DNA from: Onchocerca lupi
Taxonomy: Eukaryota > Nematoda > Chromadorea > Rhabditida > Onchocercidae
Direction of reading: 5' to 3'
Assembly (NCBI GenBank): GCA_028564675.1
Contig: JAOVVO010000012.1
Location: 186,001 to 250,000, forward strand
Length of the DNA stretch: 64,000 bases
The position numbers and the translations under genes were made by a program. Position 1 is the first letter of the stretch. Each line of letters opens with the position of its first letter. Shown here piece after piece: positions 48,281 to 61,296 of the stretch. The notes beneath the pieces were generated by a model that saw nothing but the letters and a program-made list of their open reading frames with translations, made no database searches and was not told the DNA's origin.

Positions 48281-51200
48281 ATGAATAAAATTTTTGCACG
48301 ATCCAAAAGTAAAGCAAGCGATGATCCATCATTTCAACAGGTATTTAATCAGCACAGGGAGAGAGAGGCTTGGATGGTGAAGAGGGCAGGTTGTTTGGTA
48401 ATGAATAGTAAATAATCCACTAAAAAATTCCCCTAATTTACTTCTCTCTCCTACTGTAACAACTGCACTTCAGATACAATAACGAATAATCAAATAATGA
48501 AAGAATTTTTACAAATAATCAAAGGAATTAAGTAAACAGAAAACTAATTTGGTTGATTTTTATGAATTACCCTTTTTTTGAGCGATGATCAATTACTCTT
48601 CTATATTGCTTCCGTCCAAATTTTATCATTTTTCATAAGTAGGCTGCAAATACGCTGGAATGATAACTAAAAAAATAAATACAACAAAATAAAACTTTAT
48701 GATATTCAACGCATAAACGCAAGAGATTATCGTAAACTAATAGTAATGCATGATAAATTCCCTCATCGACAACTTAAACATTACTAATTAACAAAATGAA
48801 AAATTATTTGTTCAAATTGCCATCAAAATGTAATTTGAAGTCCTTCATAATGTGCTGTTAATTGGTAGGCCTATTCGGATGATATCAATTTTGATATCAG
48901 CTTGTTCTGTACACAGTTTTGATTTCAAGGCCTTGTCATTTCATTTCATTTTTATCACCATCACTTTCCATCATTTATCATTTCAGTTTTTTTTACAGAT
49001 TTGATCTACTTAATTATTTTTTCATTCCAAAAAACCGATATATTATCTGTTTTGAAATCCAGAGAAGCAAAATCAATCTGAGTTAATCTGGAAAAATGAT
49101 TGATTGATCCAAGTTCTGCTTTGCAAATCTTATTAAAAATATCACACATCTAATATTTTTCATAATTTGCTGAGAACATTGCAAAACATATTTAAAAAAA
49201 AAAAAAAAAAAACAATTTGTTTACAAGTCCAATGATTAATTATCTTATAGCATTGTGTTTCATCTACACTGAATGTTGAAATTTTTCAACGATTTTTTGA
49301 AGTGATATGGATAAATGCAAATTATACGGATGGCAATGCAGATATGCAAGCGCAATACAGCGAATATTTCAAATTTTTTTTAATAAATGTGAAGACGTGA
49401 TTTCGGAATCATTGGATCATAGAATCCTCGAAACTAAAACCATAAATAAAATAACGAAAAAAATGGTTGTTTTATATACTTTAAACTCATTTAAAAAAAT
49501 TAGCCTATTCTGCTTTTATTGGAATCTTTCTTAAAAATGTTATAAAGTTTGAGTTTGTAAAAAAATGCAACAAAGTTTGAACAAGATGAAATTACAAAGT
49601 TAAAAGAAAGGATATTATAGTAATACGTAACACTCAAATTACCATAGAATTTAATCCTTTATAAATTCATTTGGCGATGTGATTAATAGAAACAAAACGA
49701 GTTGGCTTAATATTTTCATGATTCGCTGCATATTTCTTTATTGCACAAATTTGAAATTCTTTTTCAAATATTTTTCAAGAAAATGCAAATTAATGAGATA
49801 AAATAATCTAGAGGAGAAATTGATAAAATATTTTGGTAAAATAAAAATCTCGTAGTGACATATAGCGCAATTTGAGGTCTGATTCATATTTCAAATACTA
49901 ATATTACACTTTATCGACCAAATAAAACATTTATGTAACTTGTGATTGAATGGAAAATAGTTGGTGCACTTGTCGTGTCACATTTTCAATAGATATTTGG
50001 ATCGATTCCATTATTTTTTCCACTTATCTCAGCGACCAGATTTGAACATTCAACATTATTCAATAGCAAATTTCTAGAATACACAAGTATATAGGGTCAA
50101 ACTAGAAAAGAGTCAAACTCCTAGAAGTGAAATTGACCTGGTTAGTTATGGTTAATTCACCTAGTAATTACGATCAAAGCAATTAATTCCCGAAACTTTG
50201 CGGTACTTTCGAGAATGGATTGCAAATATTGCTTGCAAAAACCATTGATGATATGTTAATATTACATACCAATGAAGGAAATGTCTCTCAACCAGACATA
50301 CAAGTGCAGAAGTTCAATCAGAATCGGCGATCGCAATTGATTTACGACCCAACTATACAGTGGAAAAAGACTGAATTGGCAGTTATCGAAGTTTTTGTGC
50401 AGATGAAATAATAGGTTATTTATGATGATTTCATTTAACTTAGATGTAAAAATTATGATAAGATTTGATTACCGGCATTTTGAATACCTGGGCGATTTAC
50501 CGTAATTTACAGAAATTATAATTATCTTGCGATAAATACTTGGGAATGTGAGTTTCACTGTCATAATGAAACTTGTCGATTTTGCATTGACATCTGAATG
50601 GAAAAAATAAAAGGAAATAATTTTTTTTTTTTTCTGTTAGAACAATCAACATTTTTATATTAATTGACAGATAAATGTAATTTAAATTTAAAAAAAGTTC
50701 GAAATGAAAAAGAAAACAAAAATGAACGAAATTAAAAGCAACAGAACACAGATATTTTTCGGAGCATACCCAACTATTTATTGTCCAATCAGCAACAAAA
50801 TAGTTTTTCTGACGATTCGATTTTTTTTTAATATTTTTCTTTTTTTCTTTTTATTTAAGGATTCCCGGAAATTTGCGATTTCTCGAGAATTCTCGGACAT
50901 GTTTGATACAAATAGACAAATACATATGTCATATAGACAAAAGTAAATATGTGGGAAAATATGGTATTCAACAATGGTAGTTAGAAAAATTGATATTGAT
51001 AATGTGATGGAACTGAAGACCTATAATATATGAGATGATAATCGTAAAATGAATGATAACCATTCCTTTCTTTCCTCTTTTCTTATCTTTTGCTGCTACT
51101 AACACCAATTGTATATTTATTATTTCTCAATTTGAATTCAAAAAGTTATAAAATGATGTCAGTCAAAAAGTCATAAATTGAAGACATGAAAATTTTTATA

Positions 51201-54200
51201 TGTCATTTATCATCTACAAACAAATGACAATTATTATGGCAAATGCATGTTCAGCGTTATCTTCTTATCAAAGTGTTAAAAGAGGAATTGCTGGCAAAAT
51301 CATCTTACGGAGACAATTGACAAATATGATAAACTGGTTAAGAATCAATTCTACTTGGAATCCATCGTTATTGATTCAGAAGCGCTCAAATATTAGTTTC
51401 TGCAACTATAACAATCAATTTGATGGAAGGAAAAAGTGAATCTTCCACATCGTACAGTCATGTCATGAAGAATTCTCAATTATTGCTACAAAAATCTATC
51501 GCACATTATTGATGATTTAACAAATCCGTCATAAAAAAATCGATTTGCTCATTCATTTGAAATGCTTCTATCATCAGTTTCAACTTAGTTTGTCATTTTT
51601 TTACAACCTTTCACCTTTGGTATCCCTTTCTCTCGATTTTTTCTTTCTTGATTCATAATTAATTTCTAGACATGTATTTTTTATTTTTCAGACTGTTTTC
51701 TGAAAAGTGGATAATTGAGCAAAGAAAAAAAGTAAACTTTTTTTCCTTGAAAGATATATTCGGCTAAGATCCTTTACAAGTTGCCAAGGAGAAAAGATTA
51801 TTTGCGACAGTGATCTCATGGTATTTGTACAGAAATTATTTGATTAATTGTCTCCAAATAATAATTCATAAATTTGTAGCAATTATATTACGAGTGAATG
51901 TGAATTTTGCCACAATCATAAAATGGTTTCAGTTCATTAAGTTCATTTGTATGAATGTGTTCCAACGTGCCAACGATTTTCTTCATTGCCTTTTTATAAA
52001 AATACATTGTCGATTGGAATTGATGAAAATCTTCAAACTTTGGAAAAAAAAATCAAATTTTTCAGAAATATTGCAAAGAAAGAAAAATTTATGGACCGAA
52101 TAACCAAAATTTTATGCCATTCCATTGTATGTGTTCCCTCCGATCTCCTACTAAGTTGAACGGCCTTGAAATCCGAAGAGGCTGAGGACATGAAAAGGTT
52201 AGCAATCTGCCGATCATAGAGGAAGACGAATTTCTCATCGATATTTTCCAAATATTTTAGCTTTCAATGCATTCTTTTGATGGAAAACAAACTCGCTGAA
52301 CTGTTCGAAATTTTTAAAGATTTGCTATGAATTCATTTGAAAATTTATGAAAACGAATAAATCTCCGTGCAACTATTATCTTCGACTTTAGTACAAAGAT
52401 AGATAGCCAGGCAATTTCAATTTTGCGAATTGAAATTTTACAGAAAATAGAGAGTCAGGCAATTTCACTTTTATCAACAAATGAAAAAAAAACAAAAAAC
52501 AAATTAATATGAAATTGGTCATTTCTAAGTTGAATAAATAGTAATCGGAAATTCTTTTTTATATAAATAACAGGTAAAAATGAAATTGTGCTGATAGAAT
52601 TGAAAAAATTGTTGATATATAAATGATATCAATGTATTTGGGTGCCTCGTTAAGGTTATTTCTACTATGAAAAAACGAGTCGAACTTGAAAAAACTTAGA
52701 CTTTAGCTTCCTTATGAAATTTTTCCCTTACTAATGAATGCAACAGTGGGAGGAATTAAAGAAAGTAGTAATTCAAATAGTTATATGTACAAAATTGTGC
52801 TATACTTAGAAGTGGTCCTTCTTCATTAAGTAAATACCACCAACAAACGTTCATATAATTTCAGTAATTATTCAATACAAGTAGGCTGCAAATTAAACGA
52901 TAATTATTGCAGGAATTTTGTTAAGCATTTCTGCTCTTGAATGCTTAAACTTTAATTGGCAAATAATTAAACTCATTGAATAATAATAAAATGATAGTTT
53001 TTGAAGTTTAATTTCAATAAATGAATATGCAGAATGCAAGAAAAAAGATGACTAAATGAAAATTTTTCAAATTAAAAAAAAAAAAAGATGGACAATCAAA
53101 TGAACAGCCAACAAAATATCATCAATCTTATGGCCACTGGCAATTTGCCATGCCAACAAATAAATGAAAGTTTCAAGGACATAACGAATTGTTTCAAATT
53201 TTCAACAGCTAATGATTTTTGTAAATTTTATTTTGATCAGATCAATTTACAATTTAAAAAAAAGAGAATAAGAAATTTAGAGGAGTAAATTCAAAAAAAA
53301 AAAAAAAAAGATGGGGAGAAGAGGAATGATAAAATCCGACCTAACAGTCTAACCGGATATGATGCTAAATCAAATAATCGATAGTTTATATTCTATAAAG
53401 CACTCCAAATGTCACTTTCCATTTTAAGAATCAAAACTAAGTGCAAATTATACTAATAAATTAATAAATTTAATAATGTGATTGCCGTTGCTGCCATAAT
53501 CATTTCGTATCATTCAGTCAAACGATGTAAATTTGCATATTATCTGATGGTAATTGATAAAAGAGATAGATGGAAAGAAAATGAAATATCTAGAATTAGG
53601 ACCAAAATGTTTATTCAAGCTTGAAATATTTCATAATTTTGAGTTATGGGTGAAAAAAGATCCTTGAACCCAAGACCCAAGTCCCACATTTTCATCAAAG
53701 TTAGAAATCAGTTCTGAGGCACAAAGACCAAAATTAAAAATTTATGTTTTTCTTCAGACGAAAAATAGAAAATGTCTCAAACATTAGATTAATAATAAGA
53801 AAGAAAAAATTAAAGGGCGAAAAGAAAACACATAATGGAATAATCATTATTACAATTGATATAACGCAAAGTCGATAAGTATAGGTTATCAAACTTTTAT
53901 TATCAGACTAACCAGATATCCATCATGTCATCTTATCTGATCACGGTCATCTGTAGAATTAATGACCACTTTCAGCAATAAAAAATTCACTACCTATTAG
54001 ATATCTCATTTATTGATGTGTTTTTTTTTTATATCTATATCAGTTTTATGTAAAGATACAACATATTGTGTTTCCCAGAATATTTGTAATAACGCTTAGA
54101 GATAGGTCATTGATTGATATTTTGACCAATTATTGATCGGTATTTGATCTGTAAGCATTGAGCATTATTTGCAGACTGAAATAAATTTGGATCGAAAGAT

Positions 54201-55922
54201 TTATACTTAAATTGGAAATGCTGAACTTAAAAAAACGTTTATTTTTGACCAACTTCAATAACAGCATACTTACTAAATATGTAAATGTACCACTGCTGAA
54301 ATTTCAAGTTTGTTTCTAAGAAAAAAGATGGACGTAGTACAATTCGCAAAATTATACGTAATTTGACGTGTAAGTGGCAAAAATGCTTGTTCGTTGACGT
54401 AAATTAGACGTCATATATGATGATATTTAGTTTCAACAAAAATCAAGATGGAAGCGGAAACAGTATTAGATCTGCAAAGATGTGAGCAGTACGGAATCTG
54501 ATATAATTGAAATTCATCAACAAAAATAATAAAATTCACAAACGGAAAATAGTTTAATCAATAGAACGGGTTGAAATTACTTATTGGAGCACATCTTCCT
54601 TTTTAGAAAGAACCGGTATGTTCAAAGAATTACTTCCTTTTTTTTTTTTTTTTTTTTTGAAAATCTTCACATTTTTCGAATGAAATATTGAAGTGTTTGT
54701 TTTGGTAAAGGGATTTTTTTCGAGATAAAATAATTTCCTTTTTTTCCAAAATCTATTCAACTTTATGCAATGTTCCGATAAACCTTGTTCAACATTTCTA
54801 TTTTCTTTTTTGTCAATATTTTTTCAAATGTAGAAATTTTGAGGAAAATTTTCTAACAATGTTCTCAATCAATATTGCAGTGTTATAAGGAACACGTAAT
54901 GTTAAGAATTTTAATTTTGCAATTTTTTTAATCTATACCTTGTTAAATTTTGGATTTGTTGAAAGCGTCAAACTCAGTCACATTTTTTCACTCCCGGTGC
55001 TTTGAATACAATTCATCTCAACACCTATAAAATATAAAAAAAGATAAAAATAAGATTGTTTATCTTCAAACTGGAATTTTCTGATCATCATAATGAAATG
55101 TGATAGTTTACAAATGTTTTTCGAGCACTTATGATCAGTCGTAAATCTTCACATTTTGAAATCATTCGATATATCGATACGCATTTTCACTTAAATTATT
55201 GAATATTGCATGTTGCCTACTGTACTAAAGACAATGTATGTGTTTGGGTTAAACGTAAATAATAACACGTTAGACATAATATTTAATAAATAAGTAAACG
55301 ATTAACTCATGCGAAAAAAATGTGCAAAAAAAGACTGAAAATTTAGTTGATTAATTCATGTGAAAGTGGAACGGAATATTTCAAACTGCTGAAATACGAT
55401 CATCTCCTAACAGTGTCAATAAGATTACCCCAAAAATTGAAATGATCTTGTTCTCAGTACGCAGCAAATCCCGAAGTTTTATCAAATTAAAAGTTTATTC
55501 ATTAAATTTCTACTGCTAAATTTCTAGACGAATTTTAGGAAAGAAAAAAATTGCCAATTTAGAGGAGAATTCCAATGAATCAGGTTGAATCATTAACGTA
55601 TTAATTATAGTGAGATGAGAGTAGCAAAAAATTTATCGGCTCATTAAAACCGAAGAAAAGGAAGAAATAAAAAGGAAAGAATGGAAAATTTTCAGGCATA
55701 TAACGTCCACTCGATGTGATGACCATTACTTTGGCCACTTTATGCTGTACTATTTGCACTATGTAAATAGTATCATATATCAGTTAAGTGCGTGGAACTC
55801 TTACATACGAGACTTTCATCTCCCATTTTCAAATTATGATTGCCATACACGCCATGTCGTACTTATCTAAAACATGTTCAGGTCACTTAATGCACTTTTC
55901 TATAAATATGCAAAACTCGAGA

Positions 55923-55958
<36 letters not shown>

Positions 55959-58900
55959 ATTGTTTTTTCTTTCATTATCTAATCCATCAAAATATATTTG
56001 TGCTGTTGATGACAACTACGCATGTGGAATTACTCAGCAATAACGAATTTCCAGATAGAAGTATCCAAAGAATTCTTCAAAGCTTATCGAAATTTTCGTT
56101 CAAAAGCAGAATTTATTGAAATTGGAGCGGTCATCAACAAGGATAGGAAAATGTATGACAAGCAGATTGAAAGACTGAAAGGAATGTATCGAAATCATAG
56201 GTGATTACGAATTTCCATAATTATTTGAGCTACTTTTTTTGTCTGAAAATGATTTAAAATGCATGAAACATAAACATTCATAAAAGATAAGAAAAACAAA
56301 ATTGAAAAAATCAAAGAAAAAATAAACAACCACAGCAAGAGCGATCAAAAAAAATTGGCAAAACAAAATAATAAAAGAAAACAAATACAAACTGAACTAA
56401 TCCCTAATTACAAATTAGAAATTTTACAGTTAAACTACAACGGCGCAACCTAAAAATAAGACAATCAAATCAACACAGAATAGCACATAAACAAAGCAAT
56501 TATAATACTTCAAACTAAACAGTAATTAATGCTCAACGGAGAATAATAAAATTGGCGTTCAACGAATGATTCACGTACGCTGACTGTACTATGGCAATCG
56601 TTCAGTATTCTAAGCTGATTGTGTCTTGATCTAATGAAGAATTCACTTAGGTGCGTTTTATTTTGTACTATGTCACTTTCATTCTGGAACATAGAAATTT
56701 GATTTGTACAAAAAAAAAAAGAGAAAAAAAATCAAAAACTATAGATATATACGTGTGATAGTAAATGTCCCCATTCTGTCATATGAGATCAAGTTATTTT
56801 CAATCAAAGGATCAGTTTATAAATGATATAAAAGCACGACTGCAATTGCTCACATTTTGAAATTTTAAAAAGCGCATTTCCCTTCTGGTATATAAATGAT
56901 AGTATGGGATAATGTTGAAAATGATTGTAAAATAATTAATTAATTAGCCATTTAATTAAATTTGGTCATACAAACAATTCTTCGTCTGTTTAGCTATATG
57001 TCAACTCTAATGAATCGACGAAAAAAGATAGTACTGATCGGTGAGAAAAAAGAAAGGTGGAATGAGTCGATGAGAAGAGATTCTACTTTTTTGCTTCACA
57101 CATAAAATATGCCATTCCTTCGAAAAATGTTCTCATTTCTCTTTCGATCGGGCTCATCGATGCTATAATAATAGTAATGCAAACAAATCGAAATATTTTT
57201 CTTTCTCATCCATCCATCCATCTATCACATTGTCATTGTTGGACTGTTTATCAGTACAAAATCGATTATAATTAATCAGAACATATGTGATGACCTCATT
57301 TAACTTTGATGTTAAAAGTTATTTAAATTACTAAAGCAGTTGAAAAATATACACTCATATCGATGATTGAGTAGAAGAGCAAATAGGTGGGGTCAAATGT
57401 CTCACTGTCATTCATTCTTTCTTTTGAACTTCCAAAAACAATTTTCATGAATTATAATGGCATTGATTGATAAACATAATACTTTTCGATTAAGTTTCAA
57501 TTTAAAATTGAAAAGAATTTTTCTGGGGAATTAAACGTAGCGAAAGAACAATACAATTTAATCACTAATCGTTGCAGAAAAGATGTGATCTGACTTTTTT
57601 TTACTATAAATGGTCAATTTTTCAAACTTAGAATTCTACGGTTTGATGATTTTATGATGGGATTTCTTAAGGTATTAGGACATTAAGAAATAAATTATAT
57701 TGCTTCACTGGTGATATAAGACAATTTTTGAGGAATATAAGGAACACATTAATTTCGAATTTTCCAATTCATTTCATTGAAAAGAAAGTTTAACAAATAC
57801 CTGAAGTTGTCATAAATCATAAATTATAAATTTAAAGTACATAGTCAACAAAAATTTAATAAAATATAACTTTGAGAGCCTAGACAAAATTTTAATAAAT
57901 TGAACAATCAACCATTGTATATCAATTGATTTTCCATTCCATTTTATCACTGCTTCTTTTTAATAAAAATTGATTCATTTACATAGTCAAACATTTCAAT
58001 CTTTGAAATTAGAAAAAACTGCAACAATGTGATGGAATGGAAGACAAACAAATTTTCAAAAAGTTACAGGACATTTTTCGAAAACTACGCTACATATCAA
58101 AAATTGGAATGCTTTTGTTGGAACTTCTCACTTTACGTTAATTTATTTAAGCCTATACATATTGGTGATAGAAATGTAATCCTATTCATCTTCTCTAATC
58201 AGTAATAAATAAATTATGATTTATAAGAGCCAGGTCGAATTTATATTCCGATCATGAAAATTTTTTCAAAATTAAATATCAGATAAAGTAATATTAACAA
58301 ATTATATTTATAAGTAGAAAGATGGTTATCATATAATTAACACATGCAGATAAATGAAAATAAATGCAAACGACGCAAATGATAAGGAGTATAAAAAAGA
58401 TAGGTGTTTTAGAGAAGATAAAGAAAAGAAGAAAAATCAAATAAAACAACTTTTGGACTTTGCAAGAAACACAAGTACTATTTAAACTTTTCAAGAATAT
58501 ATGTTGCTGATAGTGGCGAATAATTGAGTGAATGCAAAAGGATAACGGCGAATGAAATTGTGAAGATGTGACAGTTGAATTTTTAATAAATACTTCACAA
58601 GAAATGATAAAAGTATGATGAAAAACACAAAGATTATTGCGATTTTACGCAGTTTAAAAATTTTATGTATTAGAAGTAAATAGAAGACTATGCAGTCATT
58701 GATGTGAAAATTCGGAGAAATGAGAGAGAAAGTCACTTCTGCAATCGTAATTTTGGAAATTTATGTAAGAATATTGCCTAATCTGTGCAAGTTTATATCA
58801 ATGAAACGACTCATAAGCCAATTAGGAGAAAATAAAGGTAGCAAAGTACAAAGTGCAAAATTTCATTTAATTTTGGATCAACACAACAGGAATTTAACAC

Positions 58901-59137
58901 AAAATAGTGAATGCAAAGATAAATATAATTATCAAATAATTCAGACTGATCAAAATTCAAAACTCAGAATGAAACTGGCAAATTATTTCTGTGCAGGATC
59001 ATCTTGACAATTTCAATCCGAATACCAATTTTGCTCATTTACATCCGGCGATTACACCGTGGAAAAACGAAAGAATACTGGGAAGTATTTTATTATTTTC
59101 CTCATGGTTATCATGTTACAATATTGGTGAAATATAA
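48281..59137 (+). CDS. Tentative divergent six-exon gene, unknown function (183 residues)
   Basis: Phase-consistent chain: 48281-48389 (MNKIFARSKSKASDDPSFQQ, HREREAWMVKRA), 50033-50086 (TRFEHSTLFNSKFLEYT), 55458-55492, 56055-56200 (IEVSKEFFKAYRNFRSKAEF, MYDKQIERLKGMYRNH), 58070-58136 (TFFENYATYQKLECFCWNF) and 58997-59137 (DHLDNFNPNTNFAHLHPAIT, PWKNERILG, stop). The best-supported exons are the first (ATG 18 bases after a CATGCAG acceptor), 56055 (TTTCCAG ac­ceptor, 48 open codons) and 58997 (TTTCTGTGCAG acceptor). Together 552 nt. The 35-nt and 54-nt exons may be chance. The product is basic and I do not recognise it; the last exon may instead use a donor at 59084 and continue. A GILT gene faces it from the right. 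Confidence 0.35.
50187..50408 (+). CDS. Possible coding fragment resembling the last exon of the plus-strand gene
   Basis: Open for 74 codons ending in tandem TAA TAG, with GC content above the surroundings. It reads AKTIDDMLILHTNEGNVSQP, then KFNQNRRSQLIYDPTIQWKK and AVIEVFVQMK. The FNxN..P(A/T)I..WK spacing resembles NFNPN..HPAITPWKN at 58997-59080, so it may be a relic or paralogous exon. No ATG; an acceptor candidate GTGCAG lies before KFNQN. Weak evidence, short similarity. Confidence 0.25.
52033..52263 (-). CDS. Possible orphan exon or gene relic
   Basis: Minus-strand open frame with raised GC content, reading ENIDEKFVFLYDRQIANLFM then SSASSDFKAVQLSRRSEGTH. No ATG near its start and no convincing acceptor; donor candidates GTAGGA (after KAVQL) and GTTATT. 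Could be a decayed exon. Not placed in any gene. Confidence 0.2.
   Translation of the reverse strand, partial: KLKYLENIDEKFVFLYDRQIANLFMSSASSDFKAVQLSRRSEGTHTMEWHKILVIRSINFSFFAIFLKNLIFFSKV
53088..53288 (+). CDS. Possible small ORF, 66 residues
   Basis: ATG-started frame MDNQMNSQQNIINLMATGNL, PCQQINESFKDITNCFKFS ending NLEE and TAA. Gln/Asn-rich at the start and Lys-rich at the end. No signal peptide, domain or splice context seen; poly(A) runs flank it on both sides. May be chance. Confidence 0.15.
   Translation: MDNQMNSQQNIINLMATGNLPCQQINESFKDITNCFKFSTANDFCKFYFDQINLQFKKKRIRNLEE
55925..55953. repeat. (AC)n microsatellite
   Basis: About 14 uninterrupted AC units followed by ATACAC. Intergenic or in an intron of the tentative plus-strand gene; likely polymorphic in length. 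Confidence 0.95.
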
Positions 59138-60289
59138 ATTTTACACGCGCTCATGAGAAATATCTCCAATATTTAATTAATTTTATTATCAAGCTTCTTA
59201 ACTGGAAGGGTTGAGAAAACTGGTGGTCACGTTAAATAGATCTCATGAGCGAAGGCAGATGTAGCATGCAAACTATGTTCCGATTTCCCACCTGCTTTTT
59301 CTAAGAATCGCCCTCCCACTGAGTTGTTCCATGATATTTCCTGTCACTTGAAAAGAAATGGCTGAATTTGATCTTTTTTTCCTTGATAATAACCAAATAT
59401 TAGAAATTTAATTTCCGATCTGAATATCAAGATGCTTTAAATTTTGATATATAAATTTCAAATAGATATTTTCTTACTTCATTGGTCTTTTTTTCTTACC
59501 TTTGCAAAATTATTAAATTACGACATCGACCGATTGCCTCATCCGATCTTTTCTTCTTTTAATTGCGTAATTCTATTTTAGTTAATAAGTGGATTTAAGA
59601 TTCACAGCAACAGCGTCTATTTGTATATAATTAGAAATTTCACGATTTGATATCATGCAAAAAAGAGCACGCAGAAAAAACAATGATATTTATAATTCAA
59701 ACTTCATATTGTATCTGTTCTCATTTTCTTTCATATCATTTTCATCAGTCCTTTTTCTCCGCCTTGTCTCATTCTTTTTTATTTATACAGATTGATGAAA
59801 TGTTGAATTAATTTTTCAAACTGTGAGATTCGCTTATGGCAAATTTCCCCCGAATCTGACTTTTTTTGTGAAGAATCAGATGTATAGAGGAAGGAAACAG
59901 TTTCCGCTCTCTTTTTAAATTTTTTATCATCAATTAAAATAATGAAGTTTGTTCAAATCTATCCATTTCTGATATCTCTGAGTATTTTTTTTGCATAAAA
60001 GTCAATGTCATTCATTTTTTGCTACTTGAATGAAAGAATTTTTGGATAGATTGGATCAGAGAAAAATTCATGAGTCGGAGTTCGATAATAGTTCAGAGAT
60101 TAAACCAAAAATATATAAAATGAAAAATTTTGTCCCGTTGAATGGAAATATTACATATCACATTTTTGTAAAGATCAACTGATGACCACTGTCTAAATCC
60201 TGAAGTTTGTTCAATTATTTATGAATTTCATTGAGATATTGTCAAATTTTTAAAGTGATACAAAAATGACGAATATTTATCTCTAGTTG
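59138..60289. other. Gene-free stretch
   Basis: AT-rich sequence with no convincing exon, repeat or RNA gene. A slightly GC-richer segment lies near 59215-59340 without an open frame. Confidence 0.5.
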
Positions 60290-60320
60290 TACCCGGCCCA
60301 TGCGAAGCATGGCCGTCTAG
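60290..60320 (+). mobile_element. Helitron-type 3' terminus (hairpin plus CTAG)
   Basis: GTACCCGGCCCATGC, GAA loop, GCATGGCC then GTCTAG. A GC-rich hairpin with one bulged base a few nucleotides before a terminal CTRR (here CTAG) is the hallmark of Helitron 3' ends. Immediately after it starts TCTATAAAATAAAAATG, which could be a 5'-TC end of a neighbouring element. No coding sequence accompanies it, so it is a remnant or non-autonomous copy. Confidence 0.6.
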
Positions 60321-60323
60321 CTC

Positions 60324-60530
60324 GTCTATAAAATAAAAATGTCTGCTTTCTTCTTTTATCTGTAACAGGTATGACAGGTAAAAAAAAAGTGGATATATAT
60401 AACTCTTAGAAATACGAGTCTATTCGAATGCAACGTTCTCTCAAAATTTCAAAGCAATCGGTAAGGAACTTGCAACATTGTTTCGAAAACCCCAACAAAA
60501 TTTTACATCTTCATTTATATAGACATTTGT
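60324..60530 (+). mobile_element. Short dispersed element, near full-length copy, about 207 bp
   Basis: Begins TCTATAAAATAAAAATG and ends CATCTTCATTTATATAGA, which are imperfect inverted complements of each other. Internal blocks are TGTAACAGGTATGACAGGTA, TCTATTCGAATGCAACG, CAAAATTTCAAAGCAATCGG and CAACAAAATTTTACAT. The same order occurs at 1010, 2130 and 4130. No protein coded. I interpret it as a non-autonomous element, possibly Helitron-related because it abuts the Helitron-like hairpin. Confidence 0.65.
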
Positions 60531-60599
60531 CGGCTACTACCTAACAGTGAATCAATGATTGGTTGACTCACTTCGTTTATATGTTAATTGGATCGTTTT

Positions 60600-60830
60600 G
60601 GCGGGAAACATGTTTATGGAAACGGACAGGTGAAGACAAAAAAAAGATATATCATGGAAAAACATGGAAACGGACAGGTAAAAACAAAAAAAGGTATATC
60701 CAAATAGAAACACGCGCCTATTCGAATGCAACGTTATATCAAAATTTCAAAACAAATGAAGAACTTGCAATTTATATCAAAAGCCACAGCGAACACTTAC
60801 ATTTTCATTTAAATGGATCTGAAACTTCGT
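60600..60830 (+). repeat. Dispersed element copy with internal 50-bp duplication
   Basis: GGAAACGGACAGGTGAAGAC and the following poly(A) plus TATATC recur as GGAAACGGACAGGTAAAAAC about 49 bases later (60616 and 60665). Then come CCTATTCGAATGCAACGT, ATCAAAATTTCAAAACAAAT and CACTTACATTTTCATTTAAA. A 125-codon open frame at 60563-60940 runs through this repeat and is not considered a gene. Confidence 0.7.
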
Positions 60831-61296
60831 TAAAAAATGATATCAAACATAATTCGAACTATTCTTTTGAAAATGCACCATTTGTCTTCAAAAATTTTTT
60901 AATTAATCGATATATTTATTTGAATGCCATCTTTTTATGAAGGCAGAATATTTCAATTCGAAGCGCATCAATGGTATGAATTTATAAAGATGAAATTGGT
61001 AAATGAAATATCGGCTGGATTTCTTTGTAGAAATTTACCACTATTAAAAGTTCAAATAATGAAACAAATGAATAATATGTCATGAAAACAGTGCCGAAAA
61101 AGATAACATTCATTTTGGCTAGGAATATGTACTGTAGAATGATGCATGAGATAAATAGACAAATATAGCATAATTCCATGCGCCCGTTTCAGGCAATCCA
61201 AATTGTTGTTGAAAATTTTAGAAAGATATTCTCGAATACAGTGTGAAATGACCTGAAATCCCGGTTTTCGGAAAATCATGTTTGTTGATTTTGTTG

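Noticed and set aside
49307..49534. 75-codon plus-strand frame starting MDKCKLYGWQ
   Set aside because: Degenerates into Lys/Phe-rich AT sequence; no splice sites that fit the plus-strand chain.
51200..51439. 79-codon plus-strand frame
   Set aside because: No splice context, domain or start-site evidence; length is within chance for this composition.
58720..59007. 95-codon plus-strand frame starting MREKVTSAIV
   Set aside because: It ends just after the TTTCTGTGCAG acceptor of the 58997 exon, whose other frame is more protein-like; likely intron sequence, though not excluded.
60563..60940. 125-codon open frame on the plus strand
   Set aside because: It runs through a dispersed element copy and its internal 50-bp duplication; no splice or protein features.
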